DNA of 64,000 bases. It comes from Rhinopithecus roxellana. Taxonomy: Eukaryota; Chordata; Mammalia; Primates; Cercopithecidae. This document shows positions 9,958 through 21,154 of the stretch, piece by piece. The notes below the pieces were generated by a model, which worked only from the letters and a program-made list of their open reading frames with translations, searched no databases and had not been told where the DNA came from. The position numbers and the translations under genes were made by a program. The stretch's first letter is position 1. Each line of letters opens with the position of its first letter. The stretch covers positions 51,856,260 to 51,920,259 of the forward strand of contig NC_044567.1 in NCBI RefSeq assembly GCF_007565055.1, read 5' to 3'.

Positions 9958-10271
9958 GTTTTTTTTTGTTTGTTTGTTTGTTTAATACAGGGTCTCACTC
10001 TGTTGCCCTGGCTAGAGTGTAGTGGAGATCAGAGCTCACTGCAGCTTCAATCTCCTGGCTCAAGTGATCCTCCCACCTCAGCCTTCCAAGTAGTTGGGAC
10101 TACCCACATGCACCACCATGCATGGCTAATTTTTTTGGTTTTTTGTTTTTTTAAGTAGAGACGAGGTCTGACTCCATTGCCCAGATTGGTCTCAAACTCC
10201 TGAGCTCAAGCAGTCTTCCCACCTTCACTTCCTCAAGTGTTGAAATTATAGCGTGAACCACTGTCAGGCTC
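9958..10271 (-). repeat. Alu (old, J-like)
   Basis: Antisense diverged Alu. Target duplication TTTTGTCAG at 9949-9957 and 10272-10280. It lies just beyond the RFFL poly(A) site. Confidence 0.9.
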
Positions 10272-10336
10272 TTTTGTCAGTGCTATCAACCTCTAACATC
10301 CTCAACACCAGACAAGACAGGTGTCTGTATTAAAAC

Positions 10337-10342
10337 TTTATT
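10337..10342 (-). terminator. AATAAA polyadenylation signal of RFFL (reads TTTATT on +)
   Basis: Minus-strand TTGTAATAAAGTTTTAAT context, followed by ACACCTGTCTTGTCTGGTGTTG, a GU-rich downstream element. It is the last canonical signal on this strand before the Alu-filled intergenic region. Confidence 0.75.
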
Positions 10343-11661
10343 ACAAAATTATAAAGCAGAGCTCTGTAACAAAATAATACACATTTGGGTTTGCTTTAAC
10401 CTCCAAGTAAGTCTGAGAAAATCTTAATATAAGCCACTTGAAGTAACAATTCACATCCAAGAAATTTCCACAAATTTATACAATGTATATTGAGCACTAG
10501 TTCCTGTACAGCTTATTCTTATTAGTTTGGATCCAACTATTCCAATGTATTATGAACCAGTCAGCTATCTGTCTTTTGAAACAAGTCTTAACTGAAATTT
10601 CAGAGCAATCAGCAAAAGCTACGGAATAACTGTAAGAATTAGATGTTTCCATGATCATTAAAACCAAGGATCCATGAGGGGCAGGAGGGAAGATTCAAAG
10701 TTTAAAAAAAAAAATTTTAGATCTTGGTTAAATATGAACTGGAATGGGATCCTGGAACTCCCAACTTTTATTTGGTGTAATAAAAATGATGCAAAAAAAA
10801 AAAAAATCAGGGTTGTTTGACACCTTTTTTCCTAAAGGGAAACCTTCACCAAAAGGGGACAAAAGACTCAAAAGGCAAAATGAGTAAACGACCTCAGTTT
10901 TAATTCTTACTGAGGTTACTAACCAGCTATCAGTATATTATTTTCGGACTGGAAGAAGAGGTAAGGCTTCAGCAGAGAAAGCAGGTTGTAAGTAGAGGGC
11001 CAGCTTTTGCCCTTAAGTTACTGCTAGATCTTAACTGAATTGCACATACATAGATCTGTTTTACAGAGGAACTGAGCAGCTGAATGAATGATCTTTTGCT
11101 AAATTGGTAGGCATTGTAAACGATAGTATTTACTGCCCATGAGAAAAGCGGAAAGGGATGTCTTCATGAGCAAATCTGATTCCCCCAACTCCTGCAAAGG
11201 CTGTGGTTCAGAATCAAATCATCCAGGACTTTGTATAATGTTGAGGTAAGTGGCCCAGTGTTCAGCTGACAACTACTTTATGCAGTTATTTCATTCCTCC
11301 AAAGGGGTTTAGTGGTTGGTGATGGAAGGAAAGCATAAATATGTCTGTACCAATATAATAAGTCCCTTTAGAGGTTTCCCTCTGCCATCCAGTGTCATGA
11401 TTGGCTCTAGTCTCACATTTTTCAGCTGCATAGGAGGGATAAGGGGTGGGAGTTGTCTGCCAAGGCATTTAGGGTTTGCATAGTTTATCCATTGGTAATG
11501 GGAAAACACTGCTCTCCTGATAATGTTTTGTGCTTGGCCACGCTTCTCCCGCAAACTCTTAAGCCCTCCAGCTCCTCTGGGGTGTAAAGACTGTGAGGGC
11601 TCAAAAAAATCACTTACTCATTGTATGGTCCTTCCTAAAGAGCCTAGAAAATGCTTTCTCC

Positions 11662-11952
11662 TCCTGGGTGTGGTGGCTCACGCCTGTAATCCCAGCACTT
11701 TGGGAAGCCAAGGTGGGCAGATCACAAGGTCAGGAGTTGGAGATCGGCCTGGTCAACATGGTGAAACCCCATCTCTACTAAAAATACAAAAATTAGCCAG
11801 GCATGGTGGTGGGTGCTTATAATCCCAGCTACTCTAGAGGCTAAGGCAGGAGAATTGCTTGAACCTGGGAGGTGGAGGTTGCAGTAAGCCAAGACTGCAC
11901 CACTGCACTCCAGCCTGGGTAACAGAGTGAGACTCTCAAAAAAAAAAAAAAA
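11662..11952 (+). repeat. Alu in RFFL 3'UTR (outer element)
   Basis: Forward full-length Alu, antisense in the RFFL mRNA. Its left target duplication GAAAATGCTTTCTCC (11647-11661) recurs only after the next Alu, at 12254-12268. Confidence 0.95.
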
Positions 11953-12253
11953 GCCGGGCACGGTGGCTCAAGCCTGTAATCCTAGCACTTTGGGAGGCCG
12001 AGATGGGCGGATCACGAGGTCAGGAGATCGAGACCATCCTGGCTAACACGGTGAAACCCCGTCTCTACTAAAAAATACAAAAAACTAGCCGGGCGAGGTG
12101 GCTGGCGTCTGTAGTCCCAGCTACTCTGGAGGCTGAGGCAGGAGAATGGCGTAAACCCGGGAGGCGGAGCTTGCAGTGCGCTGTGATCCGGCCACTGCAC
12201 TCCAGCCTGGGCGACAGAGCGAGACTCCGTCTCAAAAAAAAAAGAAAAGAAAA
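11953..12253 (+). repeat. AluYRa-like Alu inserted in the tail of the previous Alu
   Basis: Forward young Alu starting directly in the A-tail of the element at 11662. It contains GGCTCAAGCCTGTAATCC, CTAGCCGGGCGAGG, GGCGTAAACCCGG and GATCCGGCCACTG. Confidence 0.94.
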
Positions 12254-13469
12254 GAAAATGCTTTCTCCCTGACCTGCCCCCAAAAATCAGTAGGCTAGGA
12301 AAGGAAATGAAACTAGGGTCTCCTTACTCCCCACCAACCTGGGAAATAAAGACTTGAACTGTCAGCTCACAAGAAAATCCAGTCTCATTCAGTACCTCCT
12401 GAAAGCTCTTATGTGCTCTGTCTTAACGTTTGCTCTCCAGGAACTTCAAGAGAAGTCTGGCCAGAGAAGAGCACAGGCTCTTTGCCTAAATCTATTTCTT
12501 CAATGAGACCAAATTTAAAACTACCATGGATTAGGGAGGGATTTCATTCTCAGGGGAAAGTGGCCTAAGACTCCTTCAAGTTGGGAAAAGGATCAGAAGC
12601 CAAGTCAATATTAAGCAGAAGGCCACTGCCTCCACCCATTGCGTCCCCTTTCCACCTAAACTAAGGATGGTGCAAATCAGGTCCCAAGAGAAGCAGCAGC
12701 AGGGATTATGCACGCACTCTCCCTTGCAGACAGAAACAAATTTCCCAGCAGCTTGGGAGCCTGATGTTTTGTTGGCTCCCAGAGTCGGGTCAGGAGACCA
12801 ACAGCTTCCAATCCCAGCATTTAAGGAAGCAACTCTTTAACAACTTTGAAATTTTTCTATAGCATTTGTGTTTCATTTCTCACAAAAGATAAGTTTACTG
12901 GTCTAAAATCTGTCCTAAGGACCACTATCGGTCTGGCAAACTAACATTTTTGGTCCAAAGAAATAAAGATTTAGGCAGTGTAGCAAGAGACTTTAGCGAA
13001 GAGTTAAAGCACAGAAAGCCGGAGAGACCACAAATTTAAATCCAAATGTGCTGGGCAGGAGGACTTCTGATTGATGAAACACATGGGCAAGCATCTCCCA
13101 TGTGGGGAGGGGATGGGCTGGGTACAGGAGAGGGGGTGAAATTATGTCTAGGTTCAGGGAGAAAGACAGGACCCAAGTTCTGGAAAGTTCTCTGTTCATC
13201 AGTTACCATCATCACTCCAAGATCACTGAACCAAGAACATACCCATGTGATTTATACAAGTTCCCACTGGCCTTGGGCTTTGCCAGCCAAGAGGTACACC
13301 CCTGTGGCAAGACAGGGATGCTCAGGGGTGACATGCATCTTGCTTGCCCTGGTCTTGGGGGAACACTGCAGTATTTCTACTAGCTTGCTCTTCTGCAAGC
13401 TGGCCAACCCTGAGCCCAGACACCCCAGGCTATTTCCCTGTAAGGCACTGAAGAAACCGATGCAAGCTC

Positions 13470-13651
13470 TCAGGACCGGAAGACATGCACAGCTCGGATT
13501 ACATACTGCCGGCAAATGGGACATTCATTCATGCGTTTGCCACACTTGGTACAGGTTACCATGTGGCCACACTCCAGCAGAACACAGTCAATGGGTGAGT
13601 CCATGCAGATCTTACACAGGTTCTCCTCCAAGCCTGATGGTACTGCTCCCC
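13470..13651 (-). CDS. RFFL: RFFL last coding exon: C3HC4 RING finger
   Basis: Minus-strand exon with acceptor TTTGTACAG. Two bases complete a Gly codon, then 59 codons and the stop. RFFL (rififylin, CARP2) is an E3 ubiquitin ligase reported to act on caspase-8/-10, RIPK1, p53 and misfolded surface proteins. The RING reads CKIC, then LLECGH, CTKC and ECPIC, giving Zn ligands Cys316, Cys319, Cys331, His333, Cys337, Cys340, Cys347 and Cys350. It ends [10 protein letters not shown] at residue 363, as in the human protein. All zinc ligands are intact. Confidence 0.97.
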
Positions 13652-14329
13652 CTGTACAAACACACAGGGCAGAAAAAAAGGGGCAGAGGAGTAAGTGAGG
13701 AGACTGTCTTAAGTGTATAGAGGTAACTGGGGGAGGGAGGTGGGAGATAACAGGTACACTGTGAACAAACTCCCAATGCACAGGCTTCCCTCAAATACAG
13801 CTCCTCCAAGGAAACATTTCCTCAGTAACCAACTCGGATTACTTGTTTAATCCACACTTCCTCCCCTCCAACAGGTATAGATTTGAAAAGTACAGTACTT
13901 GTGGATCAGATATATCCCAGAACATGAGAACTAAGACAAAGTTCTCAAAGCTTAAAAGAAATAATTTTCAGACAGCTAAGGCTATAATACAGTGAGTGTG
14001 TGAGTGGCACTTAGGGACTCATTATCCCCTGAGGCAGAACAGGCTAAAAAGATAAAACTGGTTCAGAAAAGTTTAGATAGAAATGGAACTGTGGTGAATG
14101 GTTCATTAAGGATCACATGGCTTATCTATAAACATATCCTCCATGTAATAAAGTCAAGGTTCATGGGGGACCCCTCTGCTATCTCATGAACTACTCCCAG
14201 GCTTCCTAAGGAAACTTCCTGGTGGAGAAGCCTGGCAGAGATTATTGCTCCCTCTTTCTACCCCCACAAAACTTTTTTATACCCCCATGACTGCTGATCA
14301 CATTGGATTAAAATTTTGAGTTTACCTAC

Positions 14330-14490
14330 TTACTCCCCCAGTAGACTGTGAGCTCTTTAATTCAACATATTCAATCAATTTTTACAATTATATGCTTAGC
14401 ATTTATTTCATGCTCCAAGGTTAGATATTCATCTTTGAAGCCCCCAGTGCCAGTCATATGGTAGGTACTCTAAATGTCTGATGAATGAAC
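14330..14490 (+). repeat. L2 3' end
   Basis: CCCCAGTAGACTGTGAGCTC, then CCAGTGCCAGTCATATGGTAGGTACTC, matches the 3' end of L2. Confidence 0.65.
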
Positions 14491-14514
14491 ATCTTCCCAA
14501 GGGAATGACAACAT

Positions 14515-14745
14515 CCCACATTTACTGAATGCTTACCGTGTGCTCGGCAGGGTCCTGAAAGCTTTGCATGTATTAACTCAGTGAAACCTCACAAAAACTA
14601 TGAAGTAGGACCTCTTGTTATTTTCATTTTATAGATGAGGCCAACTGGGGCAAAAGAATAAGTGACTTACCCAAGGGCACACAGCTGCTAAGTTGAGGAG
14701 CCAGGATGCAAACCCAGGCAGGCTGGCCCCACAGCTCCTGCTCTA
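14515..14745 (-). repeat. MIR
   Basis: Reverse MIR, nearly complete: TACTGAATGCTTACCGTGTG, ATTTTATAGATGAGG, CTTACCCAAGGGCACACAGC. Confidence 0.85.
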
Positions 14746-15339
14746 GAATGGCCTTCTGCCTAACTGCCCTAAGAGTAGAAACTATCCATAGTGATCAACT
14801 GCCAAGTGCACAGAGTTCTCAATAAATGCTAACTGGCTTGTGTCACTAGCAGAATATAGTGGGCATGACTAGTATCCTAGTAGAGCTGACCCAAACAGAA
14901 AAAGTCATGTTCAAAAGCCCAGCCATCTCCAACATGTCTTAAATTGTAGCCTGAAGTAGGTACCCACAAAAAGGAACTGATCTCACACATGTCACCTCTA
15001 CCATCTGGGGGTTGGCCACCCCATAGAGGAATTCTCCCTTACTGCATCTATACTTTCTCTTTTCTGGACTATTCAAAAGTTAAGAAATACTTCCCCTTAG
15101 CAGGTAGGCTGGATGTGAAAGGGAGTGAAACCTATTTGCCTCTTTTGAGGTGCTGTTGGCCCTAACAGAAGTTTGGAGACTACAAATACCTAAGATGAGT
15201 GGGAATAATTTATAATTTTCAATTACTCATTCTCTGAGGAGTAACAACAAACGCATTAACTCAGCTGTCAGCATTCTCCCAGGGAATCAGACAAAGGAAG
15301 CACCAAGTAGATCAGCCTGATCTTGGTACCAGGTGATGC

Positions 15340-15361
15340 GGGGGGGCGCGGGGGTGGGGGT
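15340..15361 (+). other. G-rich tract (possible G-quadruplex)
   Basis: Runs of 7, 5 and 5 G separated by CGC and T, then TA-GG, in an AT-rich intron. It is G-rich on the RFFL template strand. Confidence 0.6.
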
Positions 15362-16039
15362 AGGTCTAGAACTCCAAATGGTTTTGGGGAATTGAGAAAA
15401 GCTCAACTGTTTTTTATGTCTGATGCCCATTCTGAGCAAAAGGCCATTTTACTAAATAAATTTGGGAAGTCTTCTGAATTAGTTTTAAAATGCTTGCAGG
15501 CTAGTCCAACACTACTCTAAGAACATTCTCTCTTGGGAGGGAGTTCACAACCACATACCCTTGAGGCTTTTTGAAAACACACAGAATGTCCCCACAGATG
15601 GTCAGGAGTTCTGCAGTGTGTTCTGGGAGTACCTGAGGGCCGAGCGTGGTCTTTAAGTGAATGGCAGCTGAGCTGAGATATATAGCTTATGCCCAGAGAG
15701 TAGCACATGTGTTAGCTCCAGAGTAGCTCTAACCATTACCAGCCCTGTACAAACAGGGCTGTCTTAGGTCACCACCCTTTCTTTTTGGTTAGTACCAGAA
15801 GCTGCTAAACACCCTGATTCCCCAGAAGGTGCACACGGAGACCCTCCCTACCCAGACCAGAACTGAACACACTAGGATTTTTTAAAAATGAGCTGAGTGA
15901 TACATGCCACCCCTTCTCTGTTATAGTGTTTTACAAATATTGGCTTCTGAGCTCAGGCAGCCGAGGGACATACACATCAGTCAGGCTACCCCTGATATGC
16001 TCCACGCTGCTTCCTGCACAGGGAGCAGAGAGAATTTCT

Positions 16040-16346
16040 TTTCTTTTCTTTTTTTTTTTTTTGAGATGGAATCTCACTCTGTCGCCCAGGCTGGACTGCA
16101 GTGGCGCGATCTCGGCTCACCGCAAGCTCTGCCTCCCGGGTTCACACCGTTCTCCTGTCTCAGCCTCCAGAGTAGCTGGGACTACAGGTGCCCACCACCA
16201 CGCCTGGCTAATTTTTTTGTATTTTCAGTAGAGACAGGGTTTCACTGTGTTAGCCAGGATGGTCTCAATCTCCTGACCTTGTGATCCACCCACCTCAGCC
16301 TCCCAAAGTGCTAAGATTACAGGCATGAGCCACCGCGGCCGGCCTC
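16040..16346 (-). repeat. AluY-type Alu
   Basis: Antisense full-length Alu. Target duplication AGAATTTCT at 16031-16039 and 16347-16355. Confidence 0.95.
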
Positions 16347-16511
16347 AGAATTTCTAAAGATGGTGAGAGGCCCCCTGGGTCTCTGTGAGTTTCCCACACA
16401 CCCTCTCTCTCTGGAGGCTTAAATGCTCAGAATTCTTAGACTACTAAAGGGATTGGAGTTGAAGAGGACAAAAGAGCCTAAACCCATTCCCAAACAGAAA
16501 CAACTACATAC

Positions 16512-16535
16512 CGTTTTGGTCTTCGGCACCACTGA
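16512..16535 (-). CDS. RFFL: RFFL 24-nt microexon
   Basis: Minus strand: TTTTCAG acceptor, then 24 bases, then GTATGT donor. Split Val, SGAEDQN, split Gly (residues 296-304). The phase pattern (2 bases, 7 codons, 1 base) fits its neighbours exactly. Since 24 is a multiple of three, skipping keeps frame and would drop eight residues between the second SAP-like segment and the RING. It is too short for ORF tools. Alus lie on both sides (16040-16346 and 16738-17047), both in the sense orientation of RFFL. Confidence 0.93.
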
Positions 16536-18140
16536 CTGAAAAGGAAAGAGAAGGATGTCTGAATAGGTGATGGCATCATGGTACAAACAAAGTCTCTTAC
16601 TGCCCTGACATCGTTTCTGAACTCTTACCACTCCCTGCTGGGAACCAGGCTTGCCAAGAGCCTAGATGGACATCTGCCCGCTTTACTCACTATACATGCT
16701 CAGAACTCACACAAAGCTCCTACTCGTGCATCTGATCTTTTTTTTTTTTTTTTTTTTTTTTTTTTGAGATGGAGCCTCACTCTGTTGCCCAGACTGGAGT
16801 GCAGTGGCATGATCTTGGCTCACTGCAACCTCTTTCTCCTGGGTTCAAGCGATTCTCCTGCCTCGGCCTCCCAAGTGCCTGGGGACTACAGGCACAGGCC
16901 ACCACTCCCGGCTAATTTTTTGTTTTTGGTGGAGACAGGGTTTCACCATGTTACCTAGGCTGGTCTTAAACTCCTGATCTCAAGTGATCCACCTGCCTCA
17001 GCTTCCCAGAGTGCTGGGATTACAGGCATGAGCCATTGCACCCTGGTCTACTCTTAGAAAAATGTATTCCACCAGTTTGCACAAACTGCCAAGTAGAAGG
17101 ATACTGTACATGCGCAATATGCTTTTCTATTTTGAAGCCAGCAATAAAGTCAAGAAAGAATGAACTATCTAGCTGTTTCAGTCAGTCAGGGAATCTGGAT
17201 AAAATTCCCACGTGGAGTCATCTGTTCTGTTCCCCAGGTCCTGATAACTCAAGAGAAGACTCTTGAAACAATCCCAAAGGGAAAACAGACAGTAGTCCTC
17301 AGTCTGTAATCAGGTGAAGACTCAGTCAGATGTCTCCTAACACTGATGAATTTGAGCTACTGGTAGAAGAGAGCCTGAAATCTGACTTCAACCACTCTTA
17401 ACAAGCAAGGAATCAGCATGTTGCTCTGTAGGAACTGAATCAATTGGGGATGGGAGGAAAGGAGAAGATTATGTGGTGAAATAATTTCAGAAAATGCTAA
17501 GTTCAAAACAGCCAAAACACATTTCTCTTCTGCAGGACTTCTCTGCCTTTAATATAAAAATCTACCATAAATCAGTAATGAAGATACAGTATGAGGTATT
17601 TTTCCCTAAACTCATTTAACCACAGACCCAGATATTTTCCTGGGCATGTGCTGAATGATACAGTGTAAAATGCCCTGGGAAATGAACAAAAGGAAAAGCC
17701 CAAGTGTGGACAGAACATATACCTTCTCCTACTATGTATGTAGATTCATTTTCTACCTCCCAAATCTTCAGAACAAGCATTCTTATGCTAAGGTAAGAAA
17801 ACTTACAAGGTGGTGGTGAGTAGGGAGGGGACAGCATATGGTGAGAAAGGCTATGGACTTAGACCAGAAAATTCTCAGTTAAAACTGGGCTCTATGATAA
17901 AAGGGTGATGCTAATAATGTCTATTTCATAGGTTGTTCTAAGGAATAAATATATGCAATGCCTAATCTAGTTTTGACACTCAACCACAAATGACAGCTAT
18001 TATTAGATGGTGCAGATATGTAAGGTGTCTCCTTCCATGGCTAAAAGTGTGGAAATTGAGTCAGGTCAGTGCCATCATGCTTTGGAGTGACAGCAAACAC
18101 TTCTGAGCTCTGTATAGCTACCATGCAGATAGCCCCTCAC
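16536..18140 (-). other. RFFL: RFFL intron between exon at 18141 and microexon
   Basis: 1.6-kb intron with one Alu (16738-17047). I see no other recognisable element at 17050-18140. Confidence 0.7.
16738..17047 (-). repeat. Alu
   Basis: Antisense full-length Alu starting with a T-run of nearly 30. It lies 200 bp upstream (in the gene sense) of the RFFL microexon. Confidence 0.95.
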
Positions 18141-18351
18141 CCAGGTGCTGGAGTCCTTTCTGATCCTTGTATAGCCGAGTCACTCTCTCCATCAGCTCCC
18201 ACTTCTCACAGCAGCCCTTGTAGTTGACAAAGTTACGAGCCAAGATCTCTTTCAGCTGCCGCACTGTCAGGCCTTCAATGTCCTCCAGGTCGGTCAGGTC
18301 AGACAGAGAGGCCCTTCGGCCTGGGACGAAGCTGTCCTCTGAGTCAATAGA
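18141..18351 (-). CDS. RFFL: RFFL coding exon: acidic/Ser segment and second SAP-like helix pair
   Basis: Acceptor TTTGCCATTGCAG, donor G|GTGAGG. 70 codons plus one base (residues 226-295). It starts SIDSEDSFVPGRRASLSDL, an acidic/serine stretch with an RRAS basophilic-kinase-like site, followed by DIEGLTVRQLKEILARNF and YKGCCEKWELMERVTRLYKD. The latter matches a SAP-like helix-turn-helix of the CARP family. The frame continues into the intron only as read-through. Confidence 0.95.
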
Positions 18352-18604
18352 CTGCAATGGCAAAGAAGAGATCAGTGTGCTCAGCTCTTACCTCCCCAAG
18401 CTGTTTCTCCAAGGACCCCAAAGCACTCACCACATCATAATTTTGGTGACTGACCTCATGAAGGGTAGGAACAGAGACAGGATGAGTACCTGGCATGGGG
18501 CTCTGCATTGCAAAATTTATTAGAATCTCTTCCTGACCCATGATTCTGTGCTCAGGAGCAAACACACACAGACCAACCAATCAGTGTGACACAGTACTAG
18601 ATAG

Positions 18605-18815
18605 AAGTATGGTAGAAGGAGCACTGGTTTGAGTCATATGACCCTAATTTTGAATCTTGACTGCTCTGCTGGTTAATGCTAAATAATATCCAGCAAGTTG
18701 CTTACCACTCTGAGCCTGTTTGCCCCTCCATAAAGGGGAGAGAGCAGTCATACCCCACAGGGGTCCTGTAGAGGTTAAATATGGCTGCACATGAAACCCA
18801 GCATGGTGCTGGCCC
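18605..18815 (+). repeat. MIR
   Basis: Forward MIR: GAGCACTGGTTTGAGTCATA, CAGCAAGTTGCTTACCACTC, CCTCCATAAAGGGGAGAGA. Confidence 0.75.
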
Positions 18816-18852
18816 TTCTCCCCTGGAGACTTCTACTTGCCCACAAGAGGCC

Positions 18853-18923
18853 CATTTCCCTGGCAAGTACACAATCTTGTACACATTTCCCTGGCAAGTA
18901 CTCCTCTGTACACAATCTTGGCC
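18853..18923. repeat. Small imperfect duplication
   Basis: CATTTCCCTGGCAAGTAC occurs at 18853 and its first 17 bases recur in frame at 18884. GTACACAATCTTG occurs at 18867 and 18908. Two interleaved direct repeats in 71 bp. Confidence 0.8.
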
Positions 18924-19317
18924 ACAGCTCCCTGGTCTGTGCTCTGGACTGGCCCTGCCTGGTTAATTGTCTGACCTCCTTCCCTTGACAATGGCTACAG
19001 TGTGCTAGAAGCAGGAGAAAAGAACAAGATTTTCATAGCAGCAGCACAAGCCTGCCCTCTGGCAGCTCTTGGAAAGTCAAGAGACTGGAAATATAATGGG
19101 CCATGAGGCTTCTCAGTCTCCACTATGACTTCACAACTCCTTATAAACACACTGACAGCTTCATAAGTTAACCTGGAACACTAACACTAAACCCTATCCC
19201 AAAAATATAATTTCGGAAGCACTATCATCACACATTTATTCTCTCTCCACCCGAAGAGGTTCCTAAGAACACCAGTGAAAGAGCAAAGGTGAAGACAGAC
19301 CCGAGCAGAGGCCCCAC

Positions 19318-19401
19318 CTGGGTCTCATCCTCAGCAGGTACTCTGGCCACGCTCTCCAGGTAGACGGGTTCCTCTTGATCCTGAGACACATGGCCATTGG
19401 C
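19318..19401 (-). CDS. RFFL: RFFL coding exon: linker, 28 codons
   Basis: Minus strand: TTCCCACAG acceptor, CAG|GTGGGG donor, both phase 0. It encodes [18 protein letters not shown] and ends DETQ (residues 198-225), an acidic linker between the two SAP-like segments. The GTGGGG donor is weaker than the others. Human RFFL, as I recall it, has Ser for the first Ala. The exon is too short for the ORF list and was found by matching the protein. Confidence 0.93.
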
Positions 19402-21154
19402 CTGTGGGAAGAGAAAAGTAACATCACATCTAGAGATGTCCTAGAGATGTGCATAGCATGGGCCTCTTTTCAACTCACACAATGTCCACAATGTATTCCC
19501 ATCACGCCCAGAAATCCGGAGCCTCTTGGAGCACCATTACAAAAGCCTGCTCTCTCATACCAACTTTGTCAAGCAGAGAAACAACACAAATACATTTCAA
19601 TAGACAAAGCTGCCCTCTAGAACAAAATTGCATTAATTCTGCACACACCAGGATGGCAGTAGCCACCACTCACCATCAGTTTAATCTCAACTTGAGCAAC
19701 ACAGGTGAAAGGAAGGTCACTGTGTCCATTCCGCTGCCGGACTGCTCTCTATCTGACATCAAGGTTTTTCTTGACACTGATCCAAAATTGCCATCCCTAT
19801 CCCTGGTTCTGCTCCTCAGACCATAGTCTACTGGGTTTTGTTTTGTTTTTTCCCCAAACTGTTTATACCATGTTTTCCCCTCCTTCACACTAAATCTCCC
19901 TGGTTTCCTTATCTGACAGTGATGGGACAAAGTTTCCAGACCATCACCACCCTAGTCTCTTTTCTGCCTAGTAACAACTCTCACATTCTGGAAATGTGTT
20001 CCCATGTTGAGCACACTATTATTAAGTGCTATATCCAGACCTAGTCAAAGAATATTTTAATGTATCTAAGAATCTATTAGCCTAATACTATAAAACACTG
20101 CCTATGCTCATGAAATTTCATTATGCTTAGAATTTTCACTTCTCAAAAGGTTCCTCCTGAGTACTCCTTTAGGAAGTTTGGCCAAAGAGTAGGCAGAACT
20201 GTGAGCCTCCTAATTCCATCACCATTTAAGCTACAAACCCCTCAAGTAGATCCTCGTCACCCACTACTCCCTGCATGCAAAGGGCCTGCTGTGAGCTCAG
20301 AGCAAAGAGGTGTCTGAGCTCACAGGCCTTTTCCACCAGATTCTGGGGATGCCAGTGAAGGGACAATCTGGGAAACCAAAGTCACCCACTGACCCCAGCC
20401 ACTCATCCCACATTAGGATGCATAATATGGGTCTAATCGAGAGGAGGCAACCAACTGCAATGGAAATGAAAAGTAGAAATAACAAAATGCCAAGTGAAGG
20501 CAAGATCAAATGCATAGTACACATGTATGGGGATGGATCCAAATTAATGTCTTCATCAACAACGTTTTCTCTTAGCTTACTCTGGATCCTCACTGGTCTC
20601 TCAGGTAGTGTCACCTTGGAATTACCCTGGAATCCTTCAGAGCCTAACCTGTTCCTAAGTAGATATCTTTCAGATGTCCTGTTTCCTAGAAAGAGAAATG
20701 ACCTCATGCTGCAAAGCATGCTCTTGTCTTTCCAGTTTGCCCACTGGTTAAATAAAAATCCAAAACTAGTATCTGTCCACAGTTGTGCTTATTGTATACC
20801 TTCCTTGCCTGGCAACTATTGATTGCTAGGGCACTAAAGGTAGAAGGAAGAACTCTGGTTGAGCAAGTATTATAAGGAAATTTACATTCTAGGTGCAGCT
20901 CACTTGTGAACTTGTCAGACAGCACTGCGTGAGTTACTTAATTCTTCCATGCCTGTTTTTCCTGCTTGCAAAGTGCAGCTCTCACCAGAACAGGGGATGT
21001 AAGCAGACATTAAGGTCTCCTGAAAATCTCAGAGGAAAAGTACCCACTTAGATCTTGTATGTAGGGTCACCTTTAGGTGCAATCTGGAAATTTCTGGTTA
21101 ATGACAGGAAGCTTATAGTCTTTCATTGAAAAATCTACCTGAAGGTTTGGTTGG

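Larger units (their letters stand above)
6006..10310. other. Convergent intergenic region between LIG3 and RFFL
   Basis: Tail-to-tail gap. Besides the OSTC pseudogene, a MIR (7570-7745) and three Alus (8488, 9255, 9958), I see unassigned single-copy sequence at 7266-7570, 7750-8470, 8823-9240 and 9560-9940. No convincing coding frame is present. A short GC-rich patch (CCGCCGCCCCCGCCCGGCCC, 7997-8016) stands out from its AT-rich surroundings. Confidence 0.6.
10325..13469 (-). other. RFFL: RFFL 3'UTR
   Basis: From the stop codon at 13470 to the expected cleavage zone beyond the minus-strand AATAAA at 10337-10342. It is about 3.1 kb, single-copy except for two Alus (11662-12253) that lie antisense to the transcript. 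A-rich and T-rich runs (10703-10720, 10792-10806) are present. The boundaries rest on the poly(A) signal only. Confidence 0.75.
13652..16511 (-). other. RFFL: RFFL intron before the RING exon
   Basis: 2.9-kb intron. It contains an L2 3' end (14330-14490), a MIR (14515-14745), a G-rich tract (15340-15361) and an Alu (16040-16346). The rest (13660-14320, 14750-15330, 15370-16030) is single-copy sequence without a supported feature. Confidence 0.7.
18352..19317 (-). other. RFFL: RFFL intron
   Basis: 0.97-kb intron with a MIR (18605-18815) and a small imperfect duplication (18853-18923). The rest is unassigned. Confidence 0.7.

Noticed and set aside
13046..13720. 224-codon open frame on +
   Set aside because: Mostly antisense to the RFFL 3'UTR and RING exon. 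No domain or coding signal.
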